64,000 nt of DNA from Euborellia annulipes (taxonomy: Eukaryota > Arthropoda > Insecta > Dermaptera > Anisolabididae), in contig JAKCPI010005185.1 of NCBI GenBank assembly GCA_023213315.1, positions 92,178 to 156,177 of the forward strand, in the 5' to 3' direction. The notes beneath the pieces are model-generated. The model searched no databases and was not told the origin of the DNA. It worked only from the letters and a program-made list of their open reading frames with translations. Positions 1 through 9,460 of this stretch are shown piece after piece. The stretch's first letter is position 1. Every line of letters begins with the position of its first letter. Both the position numbers and the translations under genes were made by a program.

Positions 1-215
1 TGTTTTATCTTTATATATAGAACAAACATACCAAGTTTCATAAAAATCTGAGATTATGGGTGAAAATTTTTTATTTTTTTGGTTGATTTGACGTGGAATG
101 CCCTTAAATAATTTTTATAAAGTAATTCAACTAAATAGCTATAAAAATTAAAATTAAAATTAACAATTTCACCAAAATAATTAATTTTAAAATATACAAG
201 AAATTGGTTAGGTTG
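1..215. other. AT-rich DNA without recognised gene
   Basis: I see no coding potential or repeat in this stretch beyond A and T runs. Short frames here are compositional. Confidence 0.6.
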
Positions 216-298
216 GCACCAGAGTTGGGTTTTATACACAATATTGCAGTTTTATACAATTGGGATAAAACTTGTATAAAACGTATAAAACTTGGATG
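216..298. mobile_element. Short palindromic MITE-like element with TTTTATAC words
   Basis: It opens with CAGAGTTGGGTTTTATAC and closes with GTATAAAACTTGG, so its ends are roughly inverted. The word TTTTATAC and its complement recur five times in about 65 bases. A second cluster of the same word lies at 463-526. A sister with the word TTATTTAC replacing it sits at 36658-36765. The start CAGAGTTGGG resembles hAT ends, but no target duplication is clear. Confidence 0.45.
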
Positions 299-462
299 GC
301 ATGGCAAACCGACGAGAAAGGAAGTCAAATAAAATTTCATTTTCAATTATTAACATTTTGATTATATTATTCACAAATAAAAGAAACAACATCGTCAATG
401 CTTTAAAACATCATAAAATATGAAAAGTTTTAGGTGTTTTTTCAGGGTGAGAGATTGGTTTT

Positions 463-526
463 ACAGTTTTATACCTTTTATCTCGGCCTGAGTTTTATCC
501 GCGATAGTTTTATACATGTATAAAAG
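463..526. repeat. Second cluster of TTTTATAC / GTATAAAA words
   Basis: Several TTTTATAC-like words and one self-complementary TTTTATACATGTATAAAA occur here, echoing the element at 216-298. It may be a decayed second copy. Confidence 0.4.
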
Positions 527-1080
527 TGATTATATGGGGGTAAAATGATTGGTTGCAGAAATTCTGTTTTGAAGTAGTGATTTACGCATAGATAATTGAA
601 CGTGTATTATTATTTAAAATGAAATATAAATATTTAATCAATATATTGGAACATTTTACTAACAAAATCGTAAGTATTGAATTTGAATTTTTCATTGAAA
701 TTTTTTCTCAATTTCAAATCAATTAGTTTGTCTTTTCAGGTGAGGTTAGTTAATACTCAATCAACTGCAATGAAAATGTACTCTATTCTCAAAGAAGATG
801 AAAATCGACATATTTTTTGTGGTTAAATAATTAAAAATGATTTGTATTTGGAAATTTACTTGGAAATGTATAATACAAATTTTTTTGATACAAATTTATT
901 ATTTTAATACTTTAATTTGTTTTATTATTTAGTAAAATTGTATATTTTAATATAATATAATTTTTTAATAAATAAAAATAAAATAAATAAAAAAATATTT
1001 TTCCCTACCACTCCTCCCTCAAAACTATAAACTCTAAGGATTAATTTTTGTTATTAAAGTTTGTGGTTTGAAATATTATT
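527..1080. other. AT-rich unique DNA
   Basis: Long A and T tracts; no gene, repeat partner or RNA motif recognised. Confidence 0.55.
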
Positions 1081-1211
1081 ATTAGGAGGAATAATATAGA
1101 CCACATATTTGTATTAAATATTTATTAAAAATATATAAATACTGTACAAATATATTTATTTTTAATAAATATTTAATACAAATATGTGGTCTATAATTGA
1201 AAGTTCTCCTA
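1081..1211. mobile_element. Foldback element
   Basis: Two arms of about 45 bases (AGGAGGAATAATATAGACCA at the left, its near complement ending in CTCCT at the right) flank a short AT loop with TACTGTACAAAT. The arm sequence ATACAAATATGTGGTCTATA also occurs beside the hammerhead-like motif at 26459-26501, which suggests both derive from the same Penelope-like or retrozyme-like family. Confidence 0.55.
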
Positions 1212-1248
1212 CTCATTTTTCACAAAAAAGTATATTATTTCTCATAAA

Positions 1249-1388
1249 CCCGTAATTTAAATTTCATATACCAAAAATGAATTTATTCATATACCCGAAA
1301 ATGAATTTTTTCATATACCCGTAATTTAAATTTCATATACAAAAATGAATTTATTCATATACCCGAAAATGAATTTTTTCATATACCG
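1249..1388 (+). repeat. Two-unit tandem repeat, ~69 bp
   Basis: A unit beginning CCCGTAATTTAAATTTCATA is repeated head to tail, with only small indels between copies. The part GAATTT..TTCATATACC is itself internally repetitive. Confidence 0.8.
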
Positions 1389-1499
1389 AATATGAAAGTT
1401 CATTTTTGGTATATGAACTTCTCATATCAAATTGAATATTCATAAACAGTTTGTGTAACAGACTCCTATACATGTGTATGAATATGGCTCGAAAATTTT

Positions 1500-2557
1500 T
1501 AAAGTGTAGGTACCTTCTCGGAGACTTAAAATAAGCTTTTGAACAAAATCGGCCAAAAAGTACTAGTACTTTACTGACGTACTTTTTCATGTTTTTTCCA
1601 TTTTCTCAAAATTCCCTCGAAAGATTTTGATTAAAATTCAAAAATCAATTCTTTTTTTACATGCTCTTTAAAATGTATATTTAATAGGACAATTAAATTC
1701 AAGCATGATACACAAGGTTTTTTGTTTCAATGATTTATTTATAACATTAACACTTGATACGTTATTTCGACACCATGTGTCATCATGTGGCATCGAAATC
1801 CGTAGAAAGTGTTAATGTTAAATAAATAAATCATTGAAACCAAAAACCGTGTGTATCATACCTGAAATTAATTCTCCTATTAAAGCATAATGTTTCAACT
1901 AGAGCCAACGGTTACCAGTTTAAAATTAATTAAAATGTATATACTCGTTTTGTCCTTGAAATCTTTTGAAGCACACTTTACTCTTGTACTTCATTGGAAA
2001 AAGCTAGGCGAAATGGTTGCCATGCCAACAGAATATAAATCTTTTCTCTTTAGATTGAAATTCATATAAATCAACTATTTTTTAAGATTTTCTTTAAAAC
2101 AGAAAAATTTTTCGTGAAAATCGTTTGAAGTACACTTGACTGAATTAAGTATTTCAAATTTTTCAAATTCATTTTCCAGCTCGCCGTTTCATAGAGCCAA
2201 TGTTAAATCCCTATGGGGATTTGCATGTAAATTTCGATTCAAAAGGGGGTCCCCTCTGGAGCTTTTTAGATATTTTTTTTCCAATTTTTATGAAATTTTG
2301 TATTTACTTAGGATTCTTTATTAGGTATAAAATATTCAAATATGAGATTAAAAAATGTTGAAAAATAACCATAGTTTATTGCAAGCAGTCAACATTTAAA
2401 ATACCTATGGAAATTTTGAATCAATTGATTTTAACTTTTTACTTATGAATTGGAAGTGGTCAAGTTTGAAACTAAGGTGCTATGGGAAACTAAATATATC
2501 TCAACACAAAAAATCTGGTGTGCTGTGCGCCAGTCACACCAGATTTTTACTTTTTAT
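1500..2557 (+). mobile_element. Family A repeat, copy 1 (type II 3' half), split by an insertion
   Basis: It contains the central AGTACTAGTACTTTACTG box (1557-1574), the stretch leading to GCTCTTTAAAATGTATAT, then after a 249-bp insertion the continuation TGAAATCTTTTGAAGCAC. Its 3' half is type II (CCCTATGGGGATTTGCATG). It ends in a shortened terminal hairpin with CTGGTGTG and GTCACACCAG (2515-2547). It is non-coding. Confidence 0.85.
1681..1929. mobile_element. 249-bp palindromic insertion with 13-bp target duplication
   Basis: The 13-mer TTAAAATGTATAT flanks this segment at 1668-1680 and 1930-1942, and removing one copy plus the insert restores a continuous family A sequence. Inside, arms of about 85 bases (GGTTTTTTGTTTCAATGATT versus AATCATTGAAACCAAAAACC) make a large hairpin. 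A 13-bp duplication points to target-primed retrotransposition rather than a DNA transposon. The family is not recognised. Confidence 0.7.
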
Positions 2558-3103
2558 TTTAAAGAAATATCGGATCAGAAGATGAGAATCAGTGGTGATG
2601 TTTTAAGCTAGAACTGAAATATATAGAGAGTGGTGGGGAATGAATTTGGGTTGTGGCAGGGGGTGGTATCGATCCGTTTGCGGCTGCTGACCCTAAACCC
2701 AAAACCCTAAACTCTAAACCCATTCGGCTCACTTCACTCTGAAAACTGGAGCCAAACGATAATGAAATGAAGATGCATTAATTCTATTATATAATGATCA
2801 CTATTATTATTCATTAACAACGTTTGTAATGCACTAACACGGTTGGATACGAGTCAAAATTATCAGGCTATGTCTGGACACCAGCAGGAGATAGAGGATT
2901 GAACAAATGATCAATTGAAGTGATGGGACGTTGATAAATGAACGAGAGAAAAAGAAGTGCGAGCAAAATAACATTCCAAAAAGAATATATACATTAGTCA
3001 ACTTGAAAAACCCTGAATGCAGCAGCGATCCTGTGTTTTACTTTTTTTAAATTTTATTTTGGGAGGGGTTGGAATATTAATTTATTATAATAAGCCTAAA
3101 TAA
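2558..3103. other. Unique DNA with a short CCCTAAA-type run
   Basis: The stretch at 2691-2721 holds CCCTAAACCCAAAACCCTAA followed by CTCTAAACCC, a degenerate run reminiscent of CCCTAAA telomeric units. The rest looks unique, with no convincing coding frame. Confidence 0.5.
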
Positions 3104-3530
3104 AAAATCTGGTGTGACTGGTCGCACAGCACACAACTTTCTCTTACCTTCGGTAATCTAAAGTTGTGTTCTGTTGTCACACCAGATTTTTTGTTTCGGC
3201 ATATATTTAGTTTCCGACAGTACAGTACATTCCAATTTCAAGATGTAAAATTTAAAAGTATAGAAAATATTTTTATTTTGTTACCATAGCAACCATTTCT
3301 CCTATCTTTCCTTTGAAGTTCAAGAGTAAAGTGGTCTTCAGAAGATTTCAATGGCAAAATGAGAATATACATTTTAAAGAGCATCTAAAAAATAATTGAA
3401 TTTTAAACAAAATCGAATTTTGAAAAAATCGAAAAAAAGTGAAAAAGTGCATCAGTAAAGTACTAGTACTCTTTGGCCGATTTTGTTCAAAAGCTTCGTG
3501 TCACGGGGGTGCCTAACTTAAATATAAAAT
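3104..3530 (-). mobile_element. Family A repeat, copy 2
   Basis: On the minus strand it runs from the GGGGTGCCT/AAGCTT region through the TACTAGTACT box (3461-3470), the GGTTGCTATGGTAACAAAAT region and the terminal hairpin bounded by CTGGTGTGAC (3109) and GTCACACCAG. The 5' hairpin and GT tract are missing. Confidence 0.85.
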
Positions 3531-3865
3531 TTAATACAAGTAATATCTTTTTTTTACGTTTTAAAGAATGAAGATTACAAAAATGATATTTATTTTAAAA
3601 AAATACACTTTTTTACAGTTAAAAAAAAAAAAATAAAATAAAATAAATTTGAATTGTTTATTTTTTTGTGTAAATTTAACATAGGGGTAGTTGAACTTGA
3701 TGAAAAATGTTATTTTTGTCCACAGAATCAATTAAAATGTAAATTTCAAATTACTTTTATTTTTTTTTTTTACTATAAATAAGCGATAGTTAACACTATA
3801 CAGCGCTTAAAAAAAAATAAGTATAATTTTTGTAATCTGCATTCAGTAAAAAAATTTTTTTTCCA
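3531..3865. other. Low-complexity AT-rich DNA
   Basis: Long A and T homopolymers and TAAAA repeats; nothing else seen. Confidence 0.6.
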
Positions 3866-4014
3866 AGTTTCCTCGTTACCTTCTTGTGTTGTTTAGGTGC
3901 AAAGTGGAAAGAAATAATTTTGTTTTTTAGTTTAGAATTTAAAATATATATGCATATATACAATATTTGTTTTTACTTTTCACCTGAACAACATCAGAAG
4001 GTAACGAGTAAACT
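3866..4014. mobile_element. Small MITE with ~33-bp inverted ends
   Basis: The left arm AGTTTCCTCGTTACCTTCTT pairs with the right arm ending AAGGTAACGAGTAAACT; the next part, GTTGTTTAGGTG, pairs with CACCTGAACAAC. About 85 AT-rich bases lie between. No clear target duplication. Confidence 0.65.
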
Positions 4015-4590
4015 CCCCTTCAAAACTTGAATTACTCATTTGGTACAATCCAATTATTTAAAAAAAAAAAAATTTTTGTCAGTTCCGAAAAAGGGCAGTG
4101 CGTCTGGTTATTCAATCCTTCCCTAAAAGTAAATAAAAAATAACAGAGGGAGCTGAAACATATTTATTTCCAGCCCTGAGCCTATCACTCCCTTCTCATT
4201 ATCTCAGGGATAATTAAATATTCAAACCCTCTTTTTTAATTATTCCAAATTCAAATTAGCATTAAAATTATTTTATTACCAGGTATAATAACATACAAGG
4301 GGAGCTTTAGTTATTATTTTGAAAAATAAAATAAGAATGTCATTTAAGAAGTCAAGGAAATGTAAAACATTATTTTTACTGAAAATTAAAATTGAAATTT
4401 TTTTTACTAATTCAATAATTCCATTTAAAAATAAATATTTAATTTAAAATAACAAGTCATGTTTTTTTTTTTATTTCTGTACTTGTGTCTATTCATTTCA
4501 ACACGAACAATGATAACAAGTATTTATTTTTTATTTTGGCAAATTTTATTTGCCCCTCTTTAAGAAAGAGAGGTTAGAGCTCAAAGAAAG
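4015..4590. other. AT-rich unique DNA
   Basis: No gene or repeat partner recognised. Confidence 0.5.
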
Positions 4591-5275
4591 TCCTAGTTCA
4601 GCGTTTTCCAAACTGTGAGGCGCGCCTCCCTAGGGAGGCGCGTACTAGTCTAAGGGAGGCGCGAATATTGGCCACCAGGACCAATTTTCCAAATGATAAA
4701 ATAATAAAATTTACAAGGTTCTGGGACGGAGGTTTTCCTTAATTAAAATAATATATATGAATAAATAAATAAATAAAATTTTTTAACGGAGGCGTTGTAA
4801 CATAAAGTTTAGAAACCACTGGCCTAAAGTAAGACTCATTCTAGAAAATTATACTATGTGTAAAACCCAAAGGCGGATTCAGGGAAGTTTTTCAGGGTTT
4901 TAATTTCTTTCTGACTAGACGCGAAGCTCGCCGAAGGCGATAGCATTGTTAATTATTTTATTTATTAGGATTGGATAAGGGGGTGAAAAATTGAAAAAAA
5001 AAAATGTTTTTTATAACTAAATCGAAGCCAAATAAATAGAAAACATTCAAAAAATAGCGTTGATTATTATTTGATTAGGGGGTGGGGGGATGAAGGGTTG
5101 ATTATTTTTAAGAAAGGCCTTGGAATATTCCAAATCACTTGTTGACATTCTTTTCCAGTTATAAATAAAGTTAGATTAGAGCAAAAGGTATTTTTTTACT
5201 TTTAATAAAAAGGGAATTGTTATTTTCATCTGTTTTTTTCCTAAACAAACAGAGAGAGAGTCGAGATTCTCGTTC

Positions 5276-5419
5276 AGTCCAGTGTGTGGCCTGACGGCAG
5301 GCGCGCCTTGCTCTCTTATCAAGTTGTGTTTAAAGTGAATCAAAGTGAATAATTAATATAGTGTAACCCACCCTAACCACCCCGTCAACCAGCACACCCT
5401 CTTGAGCGTCTTATTAAAG
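5276..5419 (+). promoter_or_regulatory. Possible start site and 5' untranslated exon, or LTR fragment
   Basis: A TCAGT initiator-like motif (5274-5278) follows a purine run. The next ~140 bases are less AT-rich than their surroundings, contain no ATG and end in AAAG followed by GTAATT, a good splice-donor match (5420). This pattern could be a leader exon or an LTR/leader of an unrecognised retroelement. It lies inside the 4599-6561 insertion, which favours a mobile origin. Confidence 0.2.
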
Positions 5420-5584
5420 GTAATTATTATGCATTTTATCGTTGAAAAAAATGATAGAAACAAATAATTTGACTGCGAAAAACGATTGAATATGAAATTA
5501 AATATTTTGTATTTCACTAAGGGTAGAGGGAGAATATAAGCTGTTGAAAGGGGGAGGGGGGAGTGTAGGTGTCATTGAAAAAAA

Positions 5585-5846
5585 TTAGTTTTTTATTGTT
5601 TTTAAACACTCACACTTTTTTCTCATTCACACTCAACACTCATACACACATTCACACATTATTTTCAGCAACTCAGGCCATTTAAGACTTTATACGATAA
5701 CCGTTATTAATTAATAATATACACATTGGAGGTCCAGGCATTTCTATTTAGGCCATTTGGTATCCATTTCAGACTGCCAGGGTTCCGAACCCGCAACGTT
5801 CGTTATAGAAAGTAGGCACTCTACCAACTACACCAAGCCTGAGGGC
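5585..5846 (-). mobile_element. tRNA-derived SINE (family S1)
   Basis: Read on the minus strand it has an A box-like TGGTGTAGTTGGTAGAGTGC near the head and a B box-like GGGTTCGGAACCC. The body includes TTAAATGGCCTGAGTTG and a GT-rich 3' part with GAGTGTGAATGAGAAAAAAG. The plus-strand sister at 50346-50616 shares all parts, ending in poly-A there. Confidence 0.85.
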
Positions 5847-5875
5847 ATTTTTTTTATTTTTTCTTAAATCACCAT

Positions 5876-5945
5876 TATTACTTTCTCTTAGCATATATAT
5901 GAAATATATAGAGAGAGAAAGTATTGCGATCATGTCAAAAATTCT
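5876..5945 (+). mobile_element. Family A repeat, copy 3 (5' end only)
   Basis: Contains ACTTTCTCTTAGC, the AT loop, GAGAGAAAGTATTGCGATCA and TGTCAAAAATTC, then stops. This is the opening hairpin of family A. Confidence 0.8.
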
Positions 5946-6619
5946 AATAAAATAATTTCAAAATAAAAATAATTATTTATAAATGTATTTAAATTATTTT
6001 GAGAGTAATTTCGCGGTGAAGGCTCGCATTTCCTTAAAGGGGGGGGGAGGTATGCAGGCATTCACCAGGGGGGATTAATGCCCCATCCCCTATAATGCAT
6101 AAAGATATTAATGTTTTTTAATACTTTTACTAAAAAATAAGTGCATTCCGTTCGAGTTAAAATTTATATTCAATATTTAGCAAATAGTATAGTAGGATAG
6201 AAACATTTTAATGTCATTCTAAAATTTCTTATTACTGGGGCGGAATTAATTTTTGAAGATTTCGTAACTCTCATAAACAGATAATAATAACACTGGGTAA
6301 CTTAGGTAACCATCGAATCCCTTGCAGAATTTTGTAGGGATTTTTTTCATTAGGTAGAAAAGTAAGATATTCCAAATGATTGCTAATTTTAATTAAAATA
6401 TAAATAAGAATAAATAAAAAAAATACTTTTATATAAATTTATATTTTTTAGCATTAAAAATTATTGTTGTTGTATTATTTATTAAAATGGGGGGAGGGGA
6501 GGCGTCATGAGATTAATTATTTTTAAGGGAGGCGTGTTAACATAAAGTTTGGAAACCACTGTCCTAGTTGAAGCAGTAGTTGATACCAAAAGTTTATGGA
6601 GGGATCGGCAATTTTGTTG

Positions 6620-6690
6620 TACAGTCAGCTCCCCAAGTGCCTGATGCCCTCTAGAGTGGAATCTTGAGCATCTCTTTATAAACTCATAAA
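6620..6690 (+). mobile_element. TACAGTCGGCG-type MITE, left end only
   Basis: TACAGTCAGCTCCCCAAGTG then CCTGATGCCCTCTAGAGTGG matches the left ends at 11588, 12154 and 61899. No right end was found. Confidence 0.6.
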
Positions 6691-6814
6691 TTACGTCTAA
6701 GGAATTCTAAACTACAATAGTCAAAATTATACTTAAAAAAAATTAATATATTAAATAAATAAATGTAGAAAAATTTTTAAAATAATTTTGTATCACGAAA
6801 GAAAAAAAAAATCT

Positions 6815-6880
6815 CGACATCGAATTTTTTCGCAATACTTTCTATATATTTCATATATAGGATAAGAGAAAGTAAAAATA
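6815..6880 (-). mobile_element. Family A repeat, copy 4 (5' end only)
   Basis: Minus-strand opening hairpin with ACTTTCTCTTATCC and the GTATTGCG..TTCGATGTCGAGA segment. Confidence 0.75.
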
Positions 6881-6987
6881 CTAATAAATTAAGACACAAA
6901 TTAATAAAAATAAAAGGAGTCGCATGTTGCCATTTCACAAGGAAAAATTCCTTCTTTAAATTTATTTCAGTAACAAATTTAGAGGTC

Positions 6988-7387
6988 TTAAGGTGCGCTT
7001 CTCGGGTGCGCTTTTGGTAGTTTCCAGCGGCCATAACTTTGAAGCTATCAACCTCAAATTTTTTTAAATTAAAGCTATTTAAAATATCTACAACTTATAG
7101 AGGCTTTTTTTTGATTTTCAAAAAAATAAATTTTTTTTTTCGATTAATCGCATTAAATAAAAGATATTTTTAAAAAAATCCGCTTTATATTTATAGATAA
7201 TTAAATTAGTAATCATTGTGTTAAAAAATAATTAATTTTCTACCCTTAATTAAATAGCTGGAAACTTTAAAATGAAATGGAATAAACCCCTTGTATTCCT
7301 ATGGGAAAAACTAACGCCATCTCTTGCCGCCTAGAGTAACTCTGTAGTCAATCGTGTTCTAACGGCTTTTCGAGACGCGCACCTTAA
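6988..7387. mobile_element. piggyBac-like MITE, copy 1 (TTAA-flanked)
   Basis: The sequence is bounded by TTAA on both sides, with ends TTAAGGTGCGCTTCTCG and CGAGACGCGCACCTTAA. The 363-bp relative at 24338-24700 shares the interior: CTATC(A/G)ACCTCAAATTTTT near the left and AACGCCATCTCTTGCCGCCT near the right. TTAA target duplications with G-rich ends are typical of piggyBac-type elements. No transposase is present. Confidence 0.75.
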
Positions 7388-8220
7388 AGATATAAAATTC
7401 ACTTGAAATTATTTCAATAAATTTTTAATAACTTGTTTCTATGTTTCAATTTCTGCTTCAAAGGATTAAAAATATTAATATATGCATCTATGTTCTAAAC
7501 TTTTTCCAAATTAATATTTTTTTGAATATTGTTAAATGTTTTACATATATTATTTATTTAAAAAAAAATATTCAGCGTCGGTTAGAAGAAAATTTTATTC
7601 CATTTTTTTTTCTCCTCATATGGTAATGACAAAAAAAAACTTAAAATTTGAATTTATAAAGAGTTTTGTTTTATTTGTTTATAATTTCAACGCTAGAAGG
7701 GATTAAATTGAAATGTTAGCATACATATTTTCAGAGTGCAAAAAATTTAACAATTCTTGTTGAGAGATGGAATAAAAAAGGACGAAGGGGGGAGAGGGGG
7801 GGGTAATTAAGTCAATTTTTTTTTCAATAATGGCGGTTTCTAAACGAGATATATTGTTAATATATTATAAATAAGGTCAGGATTCCTAAGTATTACGTCC
7901 TAGGTAATCAATTTTTTATCCGAATCATACCACTTTGGTACATAATACGCAAATTTTATATTGCATATTTCTAACAGCAAAAATTTATTTTATTTAATCC
8001 CGTAAATGAAAAATAGATACCTACTATGGAATTTTCCTTTTTTGAAGTAAAAGTAAAACTTACACTATACACTCCTTCAAAAAAATAAGTAGCGCACTCT
8101 GAATTTATTTACTTATTTATTTTTTTTTTTTTTTATAAATAATAAATTATAAATATTACGTTTTAATTCGTGAAGAAAATTCATATAATTAATATTTACT
8201 AAATCAAAGAGCGGAAAAAG
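7388..8220. other. AT-rich unique DNA
   Basis: Contains G-rich run at 7786-7803 and long A/T tracts. No gene or repeat partner recognised. Confidence 0.5.
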
Positions 8221-8225
8221 ATGGG

Positions 8226-8314
8226 TATGCCGCCGGGAATCGAACCACGGATCTACCGATTTGTATTCAGTATGCTGGGGGTAGATCCGTGATTCGATTC
8301 CAAATGGCATTCCT
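8226..8314. repeat. Foldback of two tRNA 3'-half-like arms
   Basis: On the plus strand, GTAGATCCGTGATTCGATTC reads like an anticodon/T-arm with a B box. On the minus strand, GTAGATCCGTGGTTCGATTC followed by CCGGCGGCAT is a cleaner version. The two are inverted around a ~25-base loop. It is not a complete tRNA gene, since no A box half is seen. Confidence 0.55.
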
Positions 8315-8365
8315 ATCATTTTCGGCTGTTTTATTTAGTAGGCCTACATATTAATTATATCTTTT

Positions 8366-9093
8366 TTACTTTCTCTTACCCTATATATGAAATATATAGA
8401 TAGAAGGTCAGTATTCGATTCATGTCAAAAATTTGATGTCGAAATTTTGATGGATCTTTACGTTTTGAAGTCCCGTGAAACAAAAAAAGTGATTTTCGCG
8501 ACATGGTCTGTCTGTCTTTGTGTCCGTGAACAAATATCTCAGGAACTAAAAAAGCTACGAGGTTGAAATTCTATATTTAAATTAGACACCCTCACAAGGG
8601 GTAAAAATAAACTTTTGAACAAAATCGGCCAAAAAGTACTAGTACTTTACTGAAGTACTTTTCCAGTTTTTTTCAATTTTCTCAAAATTCACTCCAACTA
8701 TTTTGTTTAAAATTCATATATCAACTATTTTTTTGTTGCTCTTTAAAAAGTATATCGGGAAATGTTTCGTGGAAATCGTTTGAAGTACACTTTACTGATG
8801 TACTTTTTCAATTTTTTTCCGATTTTCTCAAAATTCGCTCCAACAATTTTGTTTAAAATTCATATTCCAACTATTTTTTTGACACTCTTTAAAAAGTATA
8901 TCAGTGAAATTTTTATTGAAAATTGTTTGAAGTACTGATGTGGAAGCTCAGCGCTATCAATGAATCGCATGATCAAGTTTGAATCTAAGGTTCTATATGA
9001 AACTAAATATATCTCGACACAAAAAATCTGTTGTGACCGTTGTAATAAGAGAAAGTTGTGTGCTATGCGCCAGTCACACCAGATTTTTTGTTT
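8366..9093 (+). mobile_element. Family A repeat, copy 5 (nearly full length)
   Basis: Starts with the opening hairpin (ACTTTCTCTTACCC), then TGATGTCGAAATTTTGATGG, a reduced GT tract, TACTAGTACT box (8637-8646) and an internal direct duplication: the segment GTACTTT..CTCAAAATTC..CTCTTTAAAAAGTATATC occurs twice (around 8656-8760 and 8796-8901). It ends in the terminal hairpin whose left arm is shortened (CTGTTGTGAC; right arm GTCACACCAG). Confidence 0.9.
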
Positions 9094-9205
9094 TATTTTT
9101 TTATTATCTATTTTTTAGCAAAAACTATTTTTTTTTAAATAATAATATAATTCTTTTTATTTCCTAACCGATAGTTGCCTTAATATGTAATATGTTTTTT
9201 TTTTG

Positions 9206-9460
9206 TTTACTTTTTCTTATCTATATACAGTCGACTCTCGATAATTCGAAACTCAATAATTCTAATTTTTCGATAATTTACACTCTTCAGCTGTAATTGT
9301 GTATTTAGAAACTCTCGTTAACTCGAAAACTTTTTCGTAACAATAGAGGGAGAGTACGTTTCAACAACGTCAAAAATCAATGTCTATGTGTTATTGGAAA
9401 TACACGTTGTAAGGTCCCTGAATTCAAAAAAGTCTGTGTATGGTCTGTCTGTGATCAAAA
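9206..9460 (+). mobile_element. Family A repeat, copy 6, decayed and split
   Basis: TTTACTTTTTCTTATCTATA is the start of the opening hairpin; after an insertion the sequence resumes as GTACGTTTCAACAACGTCAA with GAAATACACGTTGTAAGGTC and ends near GGTCTGTCTGTG. Confidence 0.65.
9226..9345. mobile_element. pogo/Tigger-like MITE end
   Basis: TACAGTCGACTCTCGATAAT followed by TCGAAAC has the form of pogo/Tigger terminal repeats. It interrupts the hairpin of family A copy 6 at a TA. A related word, AACTCTCGTTAACTCGAAAA, recurs in direct orientation near 9311. The right boundary is uncertain. Confidence 0.5.

Larger units (their letters stand above)
4599..6561. mobile_element. hAT-type element, 1.96 kb, exact 8-bp target duplication
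   Basis: TCCTAGTT occurs immediately before (4591-4598) and after (6562-6569). The ends are CAGCGTTTTCCAAACT and AGTTTGGAAACCACTG, a classic hAT-style imperfect terminal inverted repeat. No transposase frame is visible. The interior holds a second right end (AGTTTAGAAACCACTG ending 4821), a lone hAT-like end near 4866 (AAAGGCGGATTCAGGG), a minus-strand SINE and family A scraps, so it is probably an old element that collected insertions, or two copies joined. Confidence 0.75.

Noticed and set aside
54..346. Two overlapping minus-strand frames
   Set aside because: Biased AT composition across a palindromic element; no domain.
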